Assembly (NCBI GenBank): GCA_017508425.1
Contig: JAFVYZ010000033.1
Span: forward strand, 1 to 45,473
DNA: 45,473 nucleotides
Source: Clostridia bacterium
GTDB lineage: Bacteria > Bacillota > Clostridia > Oscillospirales > CAG-272
Reading direction: 5' to 3'
Under the pieces are notes generated by a model. That model did not search any database and was not told where the DNA came from. It saw nothing but the letters and a program-made list of their open reading frames with translations. Positions 23,238-30,610 of the stretch are shown here, piece by piece. Each line of letters begins with the position of its first letter. Position 1 is the first letter of the stretch. The position numbers and the translations under genes were made by a program.

Positions 23238-25247
23238 TTACAAGCAACCGTCGGGGATATTGGTCACATTCTTGCCGATATGCAGCTTTTTGATGGTATA
23301 GCACTCCACACCAAAGCTACCGCTGCGAATGGCAGTAATAGGCAGCCCTTTGTAGGTGTCGGGGATGATCAACGTGTCGGGGGTAGCCGTCAGACCTGTT
23401 ACAACGTAACCCGAGCCGCTTCTTGCGTACACGATGCCCGCACCGTTTTCCACGATGACACAAAATTCTTTAGAAACGCTACCCGCAGAAACCGTAATAA
23501 CAGCAACGCCGTCACTCACGCCGATAATCGTGCCGTTTTCTACCTTAGCAATATTCTCGTTTGAGCTTTGCCAAGTCAGTGAAGTCAGCGTTGCGTTCGC
23601 AGGGGTTACGGTAACCTGCGGCGTTGCGCTTGAACCAACGTCTACGTATAGTAACGTTTGATCCACGGTAACATCGGTCACGGGAATGAATTGACAGGTC
23701 ACCGTACAACTTGCACTTTTACCGTTTGCGGTCGTCACGGTGATCACTGCCGTTCCCTCGGCAAGGGCGGTCACCACGCCGTTTTCTACCTTTGCAATGC
23801 TTGGTGCGGAGCTTGACCAAAGCACACTCTTATCGGTGGTATAGTCGGGCAACACCGTTGCTGTCAGCGTTTCCTGCTTTCCAATGGGCAGGCTAAGCGT
23901 AGTTTTGTTCAGGGTAACGCTTTCCGCATAATAGGTTTTGGGAGAAATTTGAACAAGACAGGTTGCAGTCTTTCCGTTTGCGGTCATGGCAATTGCCGTT
24001 GTTGTACCCGGCTTGATAGCAATGATCACGCCGTTTGTGACCGTTGCAACGGTGGGGTCGGATATGATCCAAGAAACACTTTGATCTGTCGCGTTTGCAG
24101 GAGAAAAAGTGACGCTCAGAGTTTCTGCATCGCCCACCTCAAGCGAGATCGCGCTCTTGTTCAATGTAATACCGGTTACAGGAATGTCCAAAGTTGTACC
24201 GTAAGAAAAGCTATCGCTGCCCTTTGCTCCACACATGCAGGAATAATGATACTGCGCGGGGGCAGTAGCAGTAGCGGGGGATTTTAAATAAGTATCGTTG
24301 ATAACCTGCTGATTGAAATGATGTGCATTGGGATTGATCGCTACGTCGCGCGTTTCACTATGTCCACAAGCACAGGTGCGGGTATCTACACCCATTGCTT
24401 GGCAGGTGGATGCAGTGGTCTCAATCCAATCACCCCACGCCACGTGGTTGTTCATATTCTTTGCGGTGTCGCGCGTTTCGCTATGTCCACAAGCGCAGGT
24501 GCGGGTATCTACACCCATTGCTTGGCATGTGGGCGCAGCGGTCTCAATCCATTCACCCCAAGCGACGTGGTTGCTCATATTCTTTGCGGTGTCGCGCGTT
24601 TCGCTATGTCCACAAGCGCAGGTGCGTGTTTCTTCGCCCTTGGCTTGGCAGGTTGCAGGCGTGGTTTCGCCCCATTCGCCCCACGCAACGTGGTTGTTCA
24701 TATTCTTTGCGGTATCGCGCGTTTCGCTATGTCCGCAAGCGCAAGTGCGCGTATCTACACCCATTGCTTGGCAGGTGGCAGGCGTAGTGACACCCCACTG
24801 CCCCCACGCCACGTGGTTGGCCATGTCCTTTTCAGAGTCGCGCGTGTCATTCTCACCGCAAGCGCAGGTGCGAGTATCTACACCCATTGCTTGGCAGGTG
24901 GGCGCAGTGGTCTCAATCCATTCACCCCAAGCCACGTGGTTGCTCATATTCTTTGCGGTGTCGCGCGTTTCGCTATGTCCGCAAGCGCAAGTGCGAGTTT
25001 CTACACCCTTTGCTTGGCAGGTTGCAGGCGTGGTGACACTCCAAGCACTCCACGTATGTGTATGCTCCGGCATGACATCTATACCGTCAGTATAGCTCTC
25101 GGCACACTTGTCGCAAAGAGAGTTGTCGTCCGCGTCGCGGTGTTGGCAGACCGCAGGCGGCGTCACGTCTGTGTCGCCCTCGTCACATGCACAAAAAATG
25201 CCAAGACAAAGCAAAGCTACGGCAAAAAACGCAAGTAACCGTTTCAT
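23238..25247 (-). CDS. N-terminal part of giant repeat-rich surface lipoprotein
   Basis: A 669-residue frame starting at ATG 25247 eight bases after GGAGG. Residues 1-20 are a signal peptide (KRLLAFFAVALLCLGIF) ending in a CAC lipobox-like site, so it is likely a lipoprotein. A Cys-rich linker follows, then six 41-residue repeats (about 66-304), a short spacer, and three Big_2 bacterial Ig-like domains (ITLNKSAISLEVGD..., VTLNKTTLSLPIGK..., VTVDQTLLYVDVGS...). The start of an LRR_5 domain (IIPDTYKGLPITAI) breaks off at IPDGCL-stop. In frame, the next codons are NCSGLQELVIPN, which fits an LRR with the stop in place of Tyr or similar. Confidence 0.85.
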   Translation of the reverse strand: MKRLLAFFAVALLCLGIFCACDEGDTDVTPPAVCQHRDADDNSLCDKCAESYTDGIDVMPEHTHTWSAWSVTTPATCQAKGVETRTCACGHSETRDTAKNMSNHVAWGEWIETTAPTCQAMGVDTRTCACGENDTRDSEKDMANHVAWGQWGVTTPATCQAMGVDTRTCACGHSETRDTAKNMNNHVAWGEWGETTPATCQAKGEETRTCACGHSETRDTAKNMSNHVAWGEWIETAAPTCQAMGVDTRTCACGHSETRDTAKNMNNHVAWGDWIETTASTCQAMGVDTRTCACGHSETRDVAINPNAHHFNQQVINDTYLKSPATATAPAQYHYSCMCGAKGSDSFSYGTTLDIPVTGITLNKSAISLEVGDAETLSVTFSPANATDQSVSWIISDPTVATVTNGVIIAIKPGTTTAIAMTANGKTATCLVQISPKTYYAESVTLNKTTLSLPIGKQETLTATVLPDYTTDKSVLWSSSAPSIAKVENGVVTALAEGTAVITVTTANGKSASCTVTCQFIPVTDVTVDQTLLYVDVGSSATPQVTVTPANATLTSLTWQSSNENIAKVENGTIIGVSDGVAVITVSAGSVSKEFCVIVENGAGIVYARSGSGYVVTGLTATPDTLIIPDTYKGLPITAIRSGSFGVECYTIKKLHIGKNVTNIPDGCL
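24336..25052 (-). repeat. Six tandem 123-bp repeats in the lipoprotein gene
   Basis: Units begin at W71, W112, W153, W194, W235 and W276 (numbering from the GTG/ATG-extended frame), each exactly 41 residues. Pattern: W.EW..TT.PTCQA.G..TRTCACGHSETRD.AKNM.NHVA. Units are nearly identical in DNA, so slippage or recombination could vary the copy number. Confidence 0.9.
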
Positions 25248-25263
25248 TCCTTTTACCTCCAAA

Positions 25264-25292
25264 CAAAAAAGGCGCTAACCGAAATTAGCGCC
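25264..25292 (-). terminator. Leader terminator just before the lipoprotein ribosome site
   Basis: GGCGCTAA pairs with TTAGCGCC (25271-25292, 6-base loop), and TTTTTT follows on the minus strand. The GGAGG ribosome site starts only four bases later. A terminator placed in the 5' leader, before the start codon, suggests attenuation. Confidence 0.8.
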
Positions 25293-25314
25293 AAAAAACG
25301 CAAATTCCGATAGT

Positions 25315-25487
25315 CGCCAAACTAATTAATCCTTATGTAACGTAGCGCATAAAACGCTCACATTCTTATGTGGATGAAATTTGCATTTTTATCAAATTCG
25401 AACACATAAGAACGCAAAAAGGGTATAGAATCCCCTTGCAAAAAAGGAGTTGCGTTCTATACGTTACATTATTTAATTAGTTTGGCG
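25315..25487 (-). ncRNA. Highly structured leader RNA element (novel candidate)
   Basis: A 173-base element closed by a long stem: CGCCAAACTAATTAA (25315-25329) pairs perfectly with 25473-25487, and after an asymmetric internal loop ATGTAACGTA (25335-25344) pairs with 25460-25469. Inside are a hairpin with TTCTTATGTG/CACATAAGAA plus an inner ATTTG stem (25363-25412) and a competing stem AGAACGCAA/TTGCGTTCT (25409-25458). The two inner stems overlap, so they exclude each other. The predicted transcript start of the minus promoter falls at the very first base of the closing stem. I do not recognise the element as a known riboswitch class. Confidence 0.7.
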
Positions 25488-25492
25488 TTTTC

Positions 25493-25521
25493 AGTATATC
25501 ATATATTTAATATTTTTTCAA
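25493..25521 (-). promoter_or_regulatory. Promoter of the lipoprotein leader
   Basis: Minus strand TTGAAA (25521-25516), 17-base spacer, TATACT (25498-25493). The expected start is near 25486, at the edge of the structured element. Confidence 0.75.
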
Positions 25522-25531
25522 TATTTTTCAT

Positions 25532-25574
25532 AAAAAAGGGCAGAACCTTCACGAAGATCGTCAAAATTCTGCCC
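25532..25574 (-). terminator. Terminator insulating the lipoprotein promoter
   Basis: GGGCAGAA (25538-25545) pairs with TTCTGCCC (25567-25574); a small CTTC/GAAG hairpin is in the loop, and TTTTTT follows on the minus strand. It would stop transcription arriving from the tRNA-Leu side. Confidence 0.7.
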
Positions 25575-25593
25575 TCAAAATGGGTGGGTAGGA

Positions 25594-25775
25594 GTTCAAA
25601 AGATGGAACGTTGAACCGCTTTGGCGGCAAAGCCGCCACGCTTGAAGAATGCCTTGGCGGCTGAACGCCGCCACTTGCCGAGAGGCAAGCTCGGCATTCT
25701 TCTCTGCCGCCTCCACACCAACTGCAAATTTTGAAGTTCCGTAAGGCGGCAGGGGTTCAAGGCCGCACAGCGGCC
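25594..25775. repeat. Cluster of nested GC-rich palindromes, no gene
   Basis: Inverted repeats in order: GTTCAA/TTGAAC (25594-25616), TGGCGGC/GCCGCCA (25622-25638), GAAGAATGCC/GGCATTCTTC (25644-25653 and 25693-25702) enclosing two further hairpins TGGCGGC/GCCGCCA (25655-25673) and CTTGCC/GGCAAG (25674-25689), CTGCCGCC/GGCGGCAG (25704-25752), and GGCCGC/GCGGCC (25761-25775). This may be a REP/BIME-like mosaic or a structured RNA. Open frames here are short and unconvincing. Confidence 0.7.
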
Positions 25776-25780
25776 GTAAC

Positions 25781-25825
25781 AACGCAAAAAAAGAGCCCCC
25801 CGATTGGGGGACTCTTTTTTTGCGT
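25781..25825 (-). terminator. Terminator of tRNA-Leu
   Basis: A long stem, AACGCAAAAAAAGAG plus CCCCC, pairs across GATT with GGGGG and CTCTTTTTTTGCGTT, starting right at the encoded CCA end. T-runs are present on both strands. Confidence 0.9.
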
Positions 25826-25910
25826 TGGTGCGGACGATGGGACTTGAACCCATATGCATCGCTGCATTAGCTCCTTAGACTAACGTGTCTGCCAATTCCA
25901 CCACATCCGC
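25826..25910 (-). tRNA. tRNA-Leu (anticodon AAG)
   Basis: An 85-base class II tRNA on the minus strand. Acceptor GCGGATG pairs with CGTCCGC, D-arm TGGTGGAATTGGCAGACA, anticodon arm TTAGT-CTAAGGA-GCTAA with AAG at 34-36, a short variable arm (TGCAGCGATGCA), T-arm ATGGGTTCAAGTCCCAT, then A-CCA encoded. A34 in a leucine tRNA would normally be deaminated to inosine, so it reads CUN codons by wobble; this is uncommon in bacteria. Confidence 0.93.
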
Positions 25911-25924
25911 ATGGCAACGGTACT

Positions 25925-25953
25925 ATTATACATAACTGTGGGGCGGTTGTCAA
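25925..25953 (-). promoter_or_regulatory. Consensus promoter of tRNA-Leu
   Basis: Minus strand TTGACA (25953-25948), 17-base spacer, TATAAT (25930-25925), a perfect consensus 15 bases before the tRNA. Confidence 0.9.
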
Positions 25954-25998
25954 GAGGTTTCCCAAAAGTTTTTTAAAAAGTTTTTCGCTTTTTTAAAA

Positions 25999-26937
25999 TC
26001 AAAACCCTTCGGGCAGCTTTATGGCATCGCGCGGGAGCTTTTCCCACGCAAACAGCGAGAGCAGGTCAGGGAGCGTAACGGCCTCGGGCTTCGGCAAAAG
26101 TCCTAAAGCTGCCGCAAGTGCACCCAAAACAGGTGCAGCATTTTTATACTTCGCGCGCACGCTCTCCATGCATCCGTCGCCGTCGCGCTTTGAGAGTCTG
26201 CGCCCTGCGGCATCGGTGAGTAATGGAATGTGATAATAATTGGGCGTGGCAAGGCCAAGCGTTTTTTGCAAATAGATCTGGCGCGGAGTACTGAACAAGA
26301 GGTCGTTGCCGCGCACCACCTCCGTGACACCCGAAAGTGCATCATCCACCACCACGGCCAGCTGATAGGCAAACACGCCATCGGCACGGCGCACCACAAA
26401 ATCTGAGCAATCGCGCAGCAAATTCTCGCGATATTCTCCTTGAAGTCCATCAAAAACCGAGATCTCCCCGTCGGGCACCTTCACACGCCATGCGGGCCTG
26501 CGGCCCTCGGGCGGCATCTCGCCGCGCTCGGCACGAAGCAGGCACCTGCGATCATAGATAGGGGTATTATCCGAGAGGTGCGGGGCGGTCGTAGCATGAA
26601 GCTCCGCGCGGGAGCAATAGCAGGGATAGATCAATCCCCTCTCCTCTAATTGCTCAAAATAGCTCCGATAAATATCGGAACGCTTCGACTGATACAGCAC
26701 CTCGCCGTCAAATTCGAGCCCGAGCCACGCGAGATCATCGAGCATATATTTGGTATTTTCACCCATATAGGGGCATCTTGCGGCATCAAGATCCTCCACA
26801 CGGAGCAAGATCTCGCCGCCGCGGCTTTTCGCCGACAGCCAGGCGAGAAGCGCGCACATCAGGTTCCCCAAATGGAGTCTTGCGCTCGGCGTGGGGGCAA
26901 AACGCCCCACAACGGGGGGCTTTTTTCTATCACTCAT
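25999..26937 (-). CDS. gluQ: Glutamyl-Q tRNA(Asp) synthetase
   Basis: A 312-residue truncated class I synthetase related to GluRS but without the anticodon-binding domain. It places glutamate on the queuosine base of tRNA-Asp. RFAPTPSARLHLGN is the HIGH-type region, RRLSKRDGD the KMSKS counterpart, and the zinc-binding cysteines lie in YPCYCSRAEL and YDRRC. The lack of a C-terminal domain excludes a normal GltX. The ATG overlaps the stop of the metallo-hydrolase gene as ATGA. QueT at the left end would supply the queuosine precursor. Confidence 0.9.
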   Translation of the reverse strand: MSDRKKPPVVGRFAPTPSARLHLGNLMCALLAWLSAKSRGGEILLRVEDLDAARCPYMGENTKYMLDDLAWLGLEFDGEVLYQSKRSDIYRSYFEQLEERGLIYPCYCSRAELHATTAPHLSDNTPIYDRRCLLRAERGEMPPEGRRPAWRVKVPDGEISVFDGLQGEYRENLLRDCSDFVVRRADGVFAYQLAVVVDDALSGVTEVVRGNDLLFSTPRQIYLQKTLGLATPNYYHIPLLTDAAGRRLSKRDGDGCMESVRAKYKNAAPVLGALAAALGLLPKPEAVTLPDLLSLFAWEKLPRDAIKLPEGF

Positions 26938-27842
26938 AACGACAATCCTTTCATCTTCGGTGGGATCAGGCGGATCTCCTGCCCGTTGGTGCCGAACACC
27001 AACGTTCCGCTCTCATCGGTACGGTAAACGTACGCCCCTACGGCCGCGAGATTTTCAAGAGTCGGTGCGTGCGGAAAGCCGTAGGCGTTTTGCTTGCCGC
27101 AGCTGATCGCGGCGACGGTAGGCGTGGTCGCGAGCAAAAACGGCACCGACGTAGAGGTAGAGGAGCCGTGGTGCCCGACCTTTAGAAAATCACAGTCCAG
27201 CTTTTCACTGCCGTATGCCGAAATCAAAGCCGATTCGGTCGCGGCCTCGGCATCCCCCATAAAAAGAAACACTTGCGTGCCAAAGCAAACACGCAGAACC
27301 ACGGAGGCGTCATTGACGTCCCCATCCTTATCGCTCGTTGCGGTACCGGCCGATAAAACCTCGACCTTGGCATTCCCAAGTGCGAAATGCTGACCCGCCG
27401 TGGCCGTGAGGACCGAGGCGCTTTGAGCCACCGCGGCAAGGAACAGGGAGTACGCATAGTCCTCGCTGCCGACCGAGGGCAAAAGGACCGTGCCGACCGA
27501 AAGATTTTCCACGATGTACCGCGCATTACCGACGTGATCCTCGTGCGGATGCGTCAGGACCAAATAATCGATATGCTCGATCCCGTAACGCGCCAGTGCG
27601 CGGCGAAGGGCACGCTCTTCGGTGGCGGTGCCCGTGTCGATCAGGAGCGTGTGCGTTCCCGAGCGAAGGAGCACCGCATCGCTTTGCCCGACGTCCAATA
27701 CGTAAACGTACAAATGCTCCTCGCTCGGCACCACAGGGGCAAAGGAGGAGAACATGTGCCACAAAAGGAGTGCCGCAAGCAAAAACGCCAGCACGTGTAC
27801 CGCAATGCCAAGGACCTGTTTCCCGCCGCCCAAGCGCTTCAT
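26934..27842 (-). CDS. Membrane-anchored ComEC-like metallo-beta-lactamase-fold hydrolase
   Basis: A 302-residue protein with one N-terminal membrane segment (about 9-30) and an extracellular metallo-beta-lactamase domain. The domain has VYVLDVGQSDAVLLRS, LLIDTGT, the metal motif LTHPHEDHVGN and FLKVGHHGSSTST near the end, as in the C-terminal domain of ComEC. The ComEC channel domain is absent, so this is a stand-alone version; it may be a nuclease or phosphodiesterase at the cell surface. ATG 27842 lies seven bases after GGAGG; a GTG at 27848 is too close. It is coupled to gluQ. Confidence 0.88.
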   Translation of the reverse strand: MKRLGGGKQVLGIAVHVLAFLLAALLLWHMFSSFAPVVPSEEHLYVYVLDVGQSDAVLLRSGTHTLLIDTGTATEERALRRALARYGIEHIDYLVLTHPHEDHVGNARYIVENLSVGTVLLPSVGSEDYAYSLFLAAVAQSASVLTATAGQHFALGNAKVEVLSAGTATSDKDGDVNDASVVLRVCFGTQVFLFMGDAEAATESALISAYGSEKLDCDFLKVGHHGSSTSTSVPFLLATTPTVAAISCGKQNAYGFPHAPTLENLAAVGAYVYRTDESGTLVFGTNGQEIRLIPPKMKGLSL

Positions 27843-27962
27843 AGACACCCCTCCTTTTTTTCTTTATTGTACCATACAAAAAGAGCTTTGAAAAGAGGAA
27901 ACAAAATTTTTTCGAAACTGTACGGGCCCTCCCACATAGATTTATCCACGGGAGGTGATGTC

Positions 27963-28523
27963 TTGAAAATACGAATCGACCCCACACTCCTTTTTTTCCT
28001 TATATTTCTTTGGAACAGCGGTGAAGCCTGGCTCCTTGCCACCCTGCTTGCAGCCCTGTTTCACGAATGCGGGCACCTGCTCGCGGCAAGCGCATGCCGC
28101 ATTCCCGTGCGCCTTATGGAATTGGATCTTTTTGGCGCAAAAATACACCCGTACGGCTTCATTTCCTCTTACAAAAAGGAGCTGCTCCTTGCGGCATCGG
28201 GTCCCCTTTTTTCATTGCTTTTGGGCATTTTTTTGCTCCCGTATGGCGGGATTTTTGCCACGGCCCTGAAAAGCGCGACCTTTTCCCTGTTGCTTTTCAA
28301 TCTCTTACCGATCGGCGACCTTGACGGGGGACGGGTGCTGCGTTGTGCCCTCTCGAGCTGCTTGACGCAAGAGCGTTGCGACCGCGTGCTGGCGGTCACC
28401 TCCTACCTCTTTTTGTTTTTTCTTTTTTCCCTTTCCTCGTGTATGCTCCTGCGCTACGGGCAAAATTTGACCCTGACGTTACTTTGCGCATCGCTTTTTG
28501 CAAAGCTCTTTCTCTTGCAATAA
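27963..28523 (+). CDS. SpoIVFB-like M50 site-2 metalloprotease
   Basis: A 186-residue intramembrane zinc protease. The N-terminal HECGHLLAA is the HExxH site and NLLPIGDLDGGRVL the second metal ligand (aspartate), with about six hydrophobic segments. SpoIVFB cuts pro-sigma-K in the mother cell during sporulation; the size and lack of a PDZ or CBS domain fit that subgroup, but the exact role is inferred. The start is TTG at 27963 behind GGGAGGTGA; the nearby ATG at 27958 runs into a stop at once. The gene is divergent from the ComEC-like gene. Confidence 0.82.
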   Translation: MKIRIDPTLLFFLIFLWNSGEAWLLATLLAALFHECGHLLAASACRIPVRLMELDLFGAKIHPYGFISSYKKELLLAASGPLFSLLLGIFLLPYGGIFATALKSATFSLLLFNLLPIGDLDGGRVLRCALSSCLTQERCDRVLAVTSYLFLFFLFSLSSCMLLRYGQNLTLTLLCASLFAKLFLLQ

Positions 28524-28526
28524 AAA

Positions 28527-28555
28527 CACCCACGGCTTTCGCCGCGGGTGCTTTT
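28527..28555. terminator. Intrinsic terminator between M50 gene and potD
   Basis: CACCCACGGC-TTTC-GCCGCGGGTG (one mismatch) with AAAAA before and CTTTT after. It lies between two convergent genes. Confidence 0.8.
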
Positions 28556-28559
28556 GGGA

Positions 28560-29798
28560 TCAGCTCCAAAGATTTAATACCGTTTTGCGACGCTTGCGAG
28601 AGCGAACGGTAAGGTAGATACCGCCTCCCACGCAACCGCAAAGAATGGCTCCCGCCATCACAATGATCGAGGTGTTGATAGGGCTCTCGATCTTCAGATC
28701 CTCCCAAAGGGAGTTCACCATCATCAGGTGCTCCTCGGGAAGATTTTCGTAAAACTCCATCTTGATATCCTCGGTGCCGTAGAGAATATCCATGGCATCG
28801 GGGTGCATTTCCTCCATCGTGGCACGATAATCCTCATCCTCAAACACAAGCCTGTTGGGAGAAGCGTAGCAAATATACTCCGCATTGGCGATCGCCGCCT
28901 CCTTACCGAGCATGAAGTTGATATACCGCTCTGCGATCTCGGGATTTTCGCTCGACGTGGGCACGCACATCGCGTCCACGAAGACGTTCGTGCCCTCCTT
29001 GGGGTATGAGAAGCCCAGATCCTCATTATCGGCATACATGACAAAGAAATCACCCGCGTAATAGGGGGCAATAGCGGCGGAGCCATTCTCCATTTTATTG
29101 AAGATCTCATCCATCACGTAGCCCTGCACGATCGGCTTTTGCGCCATGAGCAGTGCCAGCGCCTCGCGCCATTCGGCCTCATTTTCGGTATTCACGCTGT
29201 ATCCGAGCTTAAAAAGCGCTGTGGCAAATGCATCGCGCGAATTGTTGAATTGCAACACGTTACCCTGGTATTTCTCATTCCACATGATATCCCACGAGCC
29301 AAGATCCGCCTCATCCACCATCGTTTTGTTGTAGATGATACCGACCGTACCGTAGGTATAGGGCACCGAATAAGCATTTTCGGGATCGTAATAGGGCGTT
29401 TTGTCGCCGAACATGACCGAATTATCAATATTCTCAATATTCGGGATGTTCGAGAAATTCAGCTTACGCAGCAGCCCCTCGCTGATCATACGCCCGATCA
29501 TGTAATCAGAGGGGATCACAATGTCATAATTTGCGGCACCGCTGCTGATTTTTGCATACATATCCTCGTTGGAGGAGTAGGTCGAATAGTTGACCTTCAC
29601 ACGCACACCATAGGTTTGCTCATACCACTCTGAAAACGCGGCGTTCACGTCCAGCGAGCCCTCGGTGCCGTCCGAAATATATTCGCCCCAGTTATACACG
29701 TAAAGCGTCACGGTATCCGTGCCGCCACAGGAGGCAAGCAAGGGTAACAGGAGCGCCAGGAGCGACGCGGCAAGGCAAAGGACCAGTAGTCTTTTCAT
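28560..29798 (-). CDS. potD: Spermidine/putrescine ABC transporter, substrate-binding lipoprotein
   Basis: A 412-residue type-2 periplasmic-binding-fold protein. It has a signal peptide with lipobox LLASC (Cys near 24), VTLYVYNWGEYISDG (the polyamine-binder opening), YDIVIPSDYMIGRM and PYTYGTVGIIYNK. Unusually compared with the E. coli protein, the C-terminus (about 380-400, IIVMAGAILCGCVGGGIYLTV) is a membrane helix followed by a basic tail, so it may be anchored twice. Its start overlaps the potC stop by four bases, and it is the last gene of potA-potB-potC-potD. Confidence 0.93.
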   Translation of the reverse strand: MKRLLVLCLAASLLALLLPLLASCGGTDTVTLYVYNWGEYISDGTEGSLDVNAAFSEWYEQTYGVRVKVNYSTYSSNEDMYAKISSGAANYDIVIPSDYMIGRMISEGLLRKLNFSNIPNIENIDNSVMFGDKTPYYDPENAYSVPYTYGTVGIIYNKTMVDEADLGSWDIMWNEKYQGNVLQFNNSRDAFATALFKLGYSVNTENEAEWREALALLMAQKPIVQGYVMDEIFNKMENGSAAIAPYYAGDFFVMYADNEDLGFSYPKEGTNVFVDAMCVPTSSENPEIAERYINFMLGKEAAIANAEYICYASPNRLVFEDEDYRATMEEMHPDAMDILYGTEDIKMEFYENLPEEHLMMVNSLWEDLKIESPINTSIIVMAGAILCGCVGGGIYLTVRSRKRRKTVLNLWS

Positions 29799-30610
29799 TT
29801 GGCCGCCTCCCTTCTGCGCTTGGTGCGATCTCCGATGCTACCGGCAAAGTTCACGGCCAGCAAAAGCACCAGAATGGTCACGATAATGAGGGTGCAAAGC
29901 GCATACATGCTGTACTTCACGTTATGTGCGGTTTGGTTATAGATGTAAAGAGGTAGGGTCTGGAAATCGGGGGAGCTCACAAAGTGGCTGATGACAAAGT
30001 CATCCAGCGACAACGTGAACGCCATCACCAATCCCGACACCACACCCGGCACGATCGCGGGAAGCTCCACCTTGAAAAAGCTTTGCGCGGGTGTGCAGCC
30101 AAGGTCCAGCGCCGCCTCACGCAGGGTTCTGTCAAACTGCTTGAAGCGCGGCAGCACCGACAGGATCACATAGGGCAGGCTGAACGTCGTATGGGCAATC
30201 AGCATGGTCCATTTACCAAGCACGTCCCCGAGGCCCAGCATACCGCCGAGCGCCACAAAAAGCAGCATCATCGACACACCTGTCACAATATCGGGGTTCA
30301 TCATCGGCACGTTGGTGACCGAGTTGATCGCGGCCTTGAGATAACGGTTTCTCATACGGTCAAGGCCCAGCGCGGCAAAGGTGCCGAGCGCGGTTGCCAG
30401 CAGCGACGAGGCGGTCGCGAGGAACAGCGAGTTCTTCAGGGATTCCAGCGCCACGCTATCACGGAACAGCTCACCGTACCAGCGCAACGAAAAGCCCGTA
30501 TAGGACGAAAGCGAGCCGCCGTCGTTAAAGGAAAAGACCACAAGAACCAAAATGGGGGCATACAGTAAGAGAAATACCACCCACATATACGCACGGGAAA
30601 GAATTTTCAT
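29795..30610 (-). CDS. potC: Spermidine/putrescine ABC transporter permease PotC
   Basis: A 271-residue permease with about six transmembrane helices. The EAA loop is EAALDLGCTPAQSFFKVELPAIVPG. The opening MVVFLLLYAPILVLVVFSFN-type helix and FSLRWYGELF match PotC. It overlaps potB and potD by ATGA. It pairs with PotB to form the channel. Confidence 0.93.
   Translation of the reverse strand: MKILSRAYMWVVFLLLYAPILVLVVFSFNDGGSLSSYTGFSLRWYGELFRDSVALESLKNSLFLATASSLLATALGTFAALGLDRMRNRYLKAAINSVTNVPMMNPDIVTGVSMMLLFVALGGMLGLGDVLGKWTMLIAHTTFSLPYVILSVLPRFKQFDRTLREAALDLGCTPAQSFFKVELPAIVPGVVSGLVMAFTLSLDDFVISHFVSSPDFQTLPLYIYNQTAHNVKYSMYALCTLIIVTILVLLLAVNFAGSIGDRTKRRREAAK

Noticed and set aside
24318-25238. 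Repetitive plus-strand frames and a CRISPR-like look of the 123-bp repeats
   Set aside because: The repeats have no spacers and keep a 41-residue period in the lipoprotein frame; the plus frames are mirrors.
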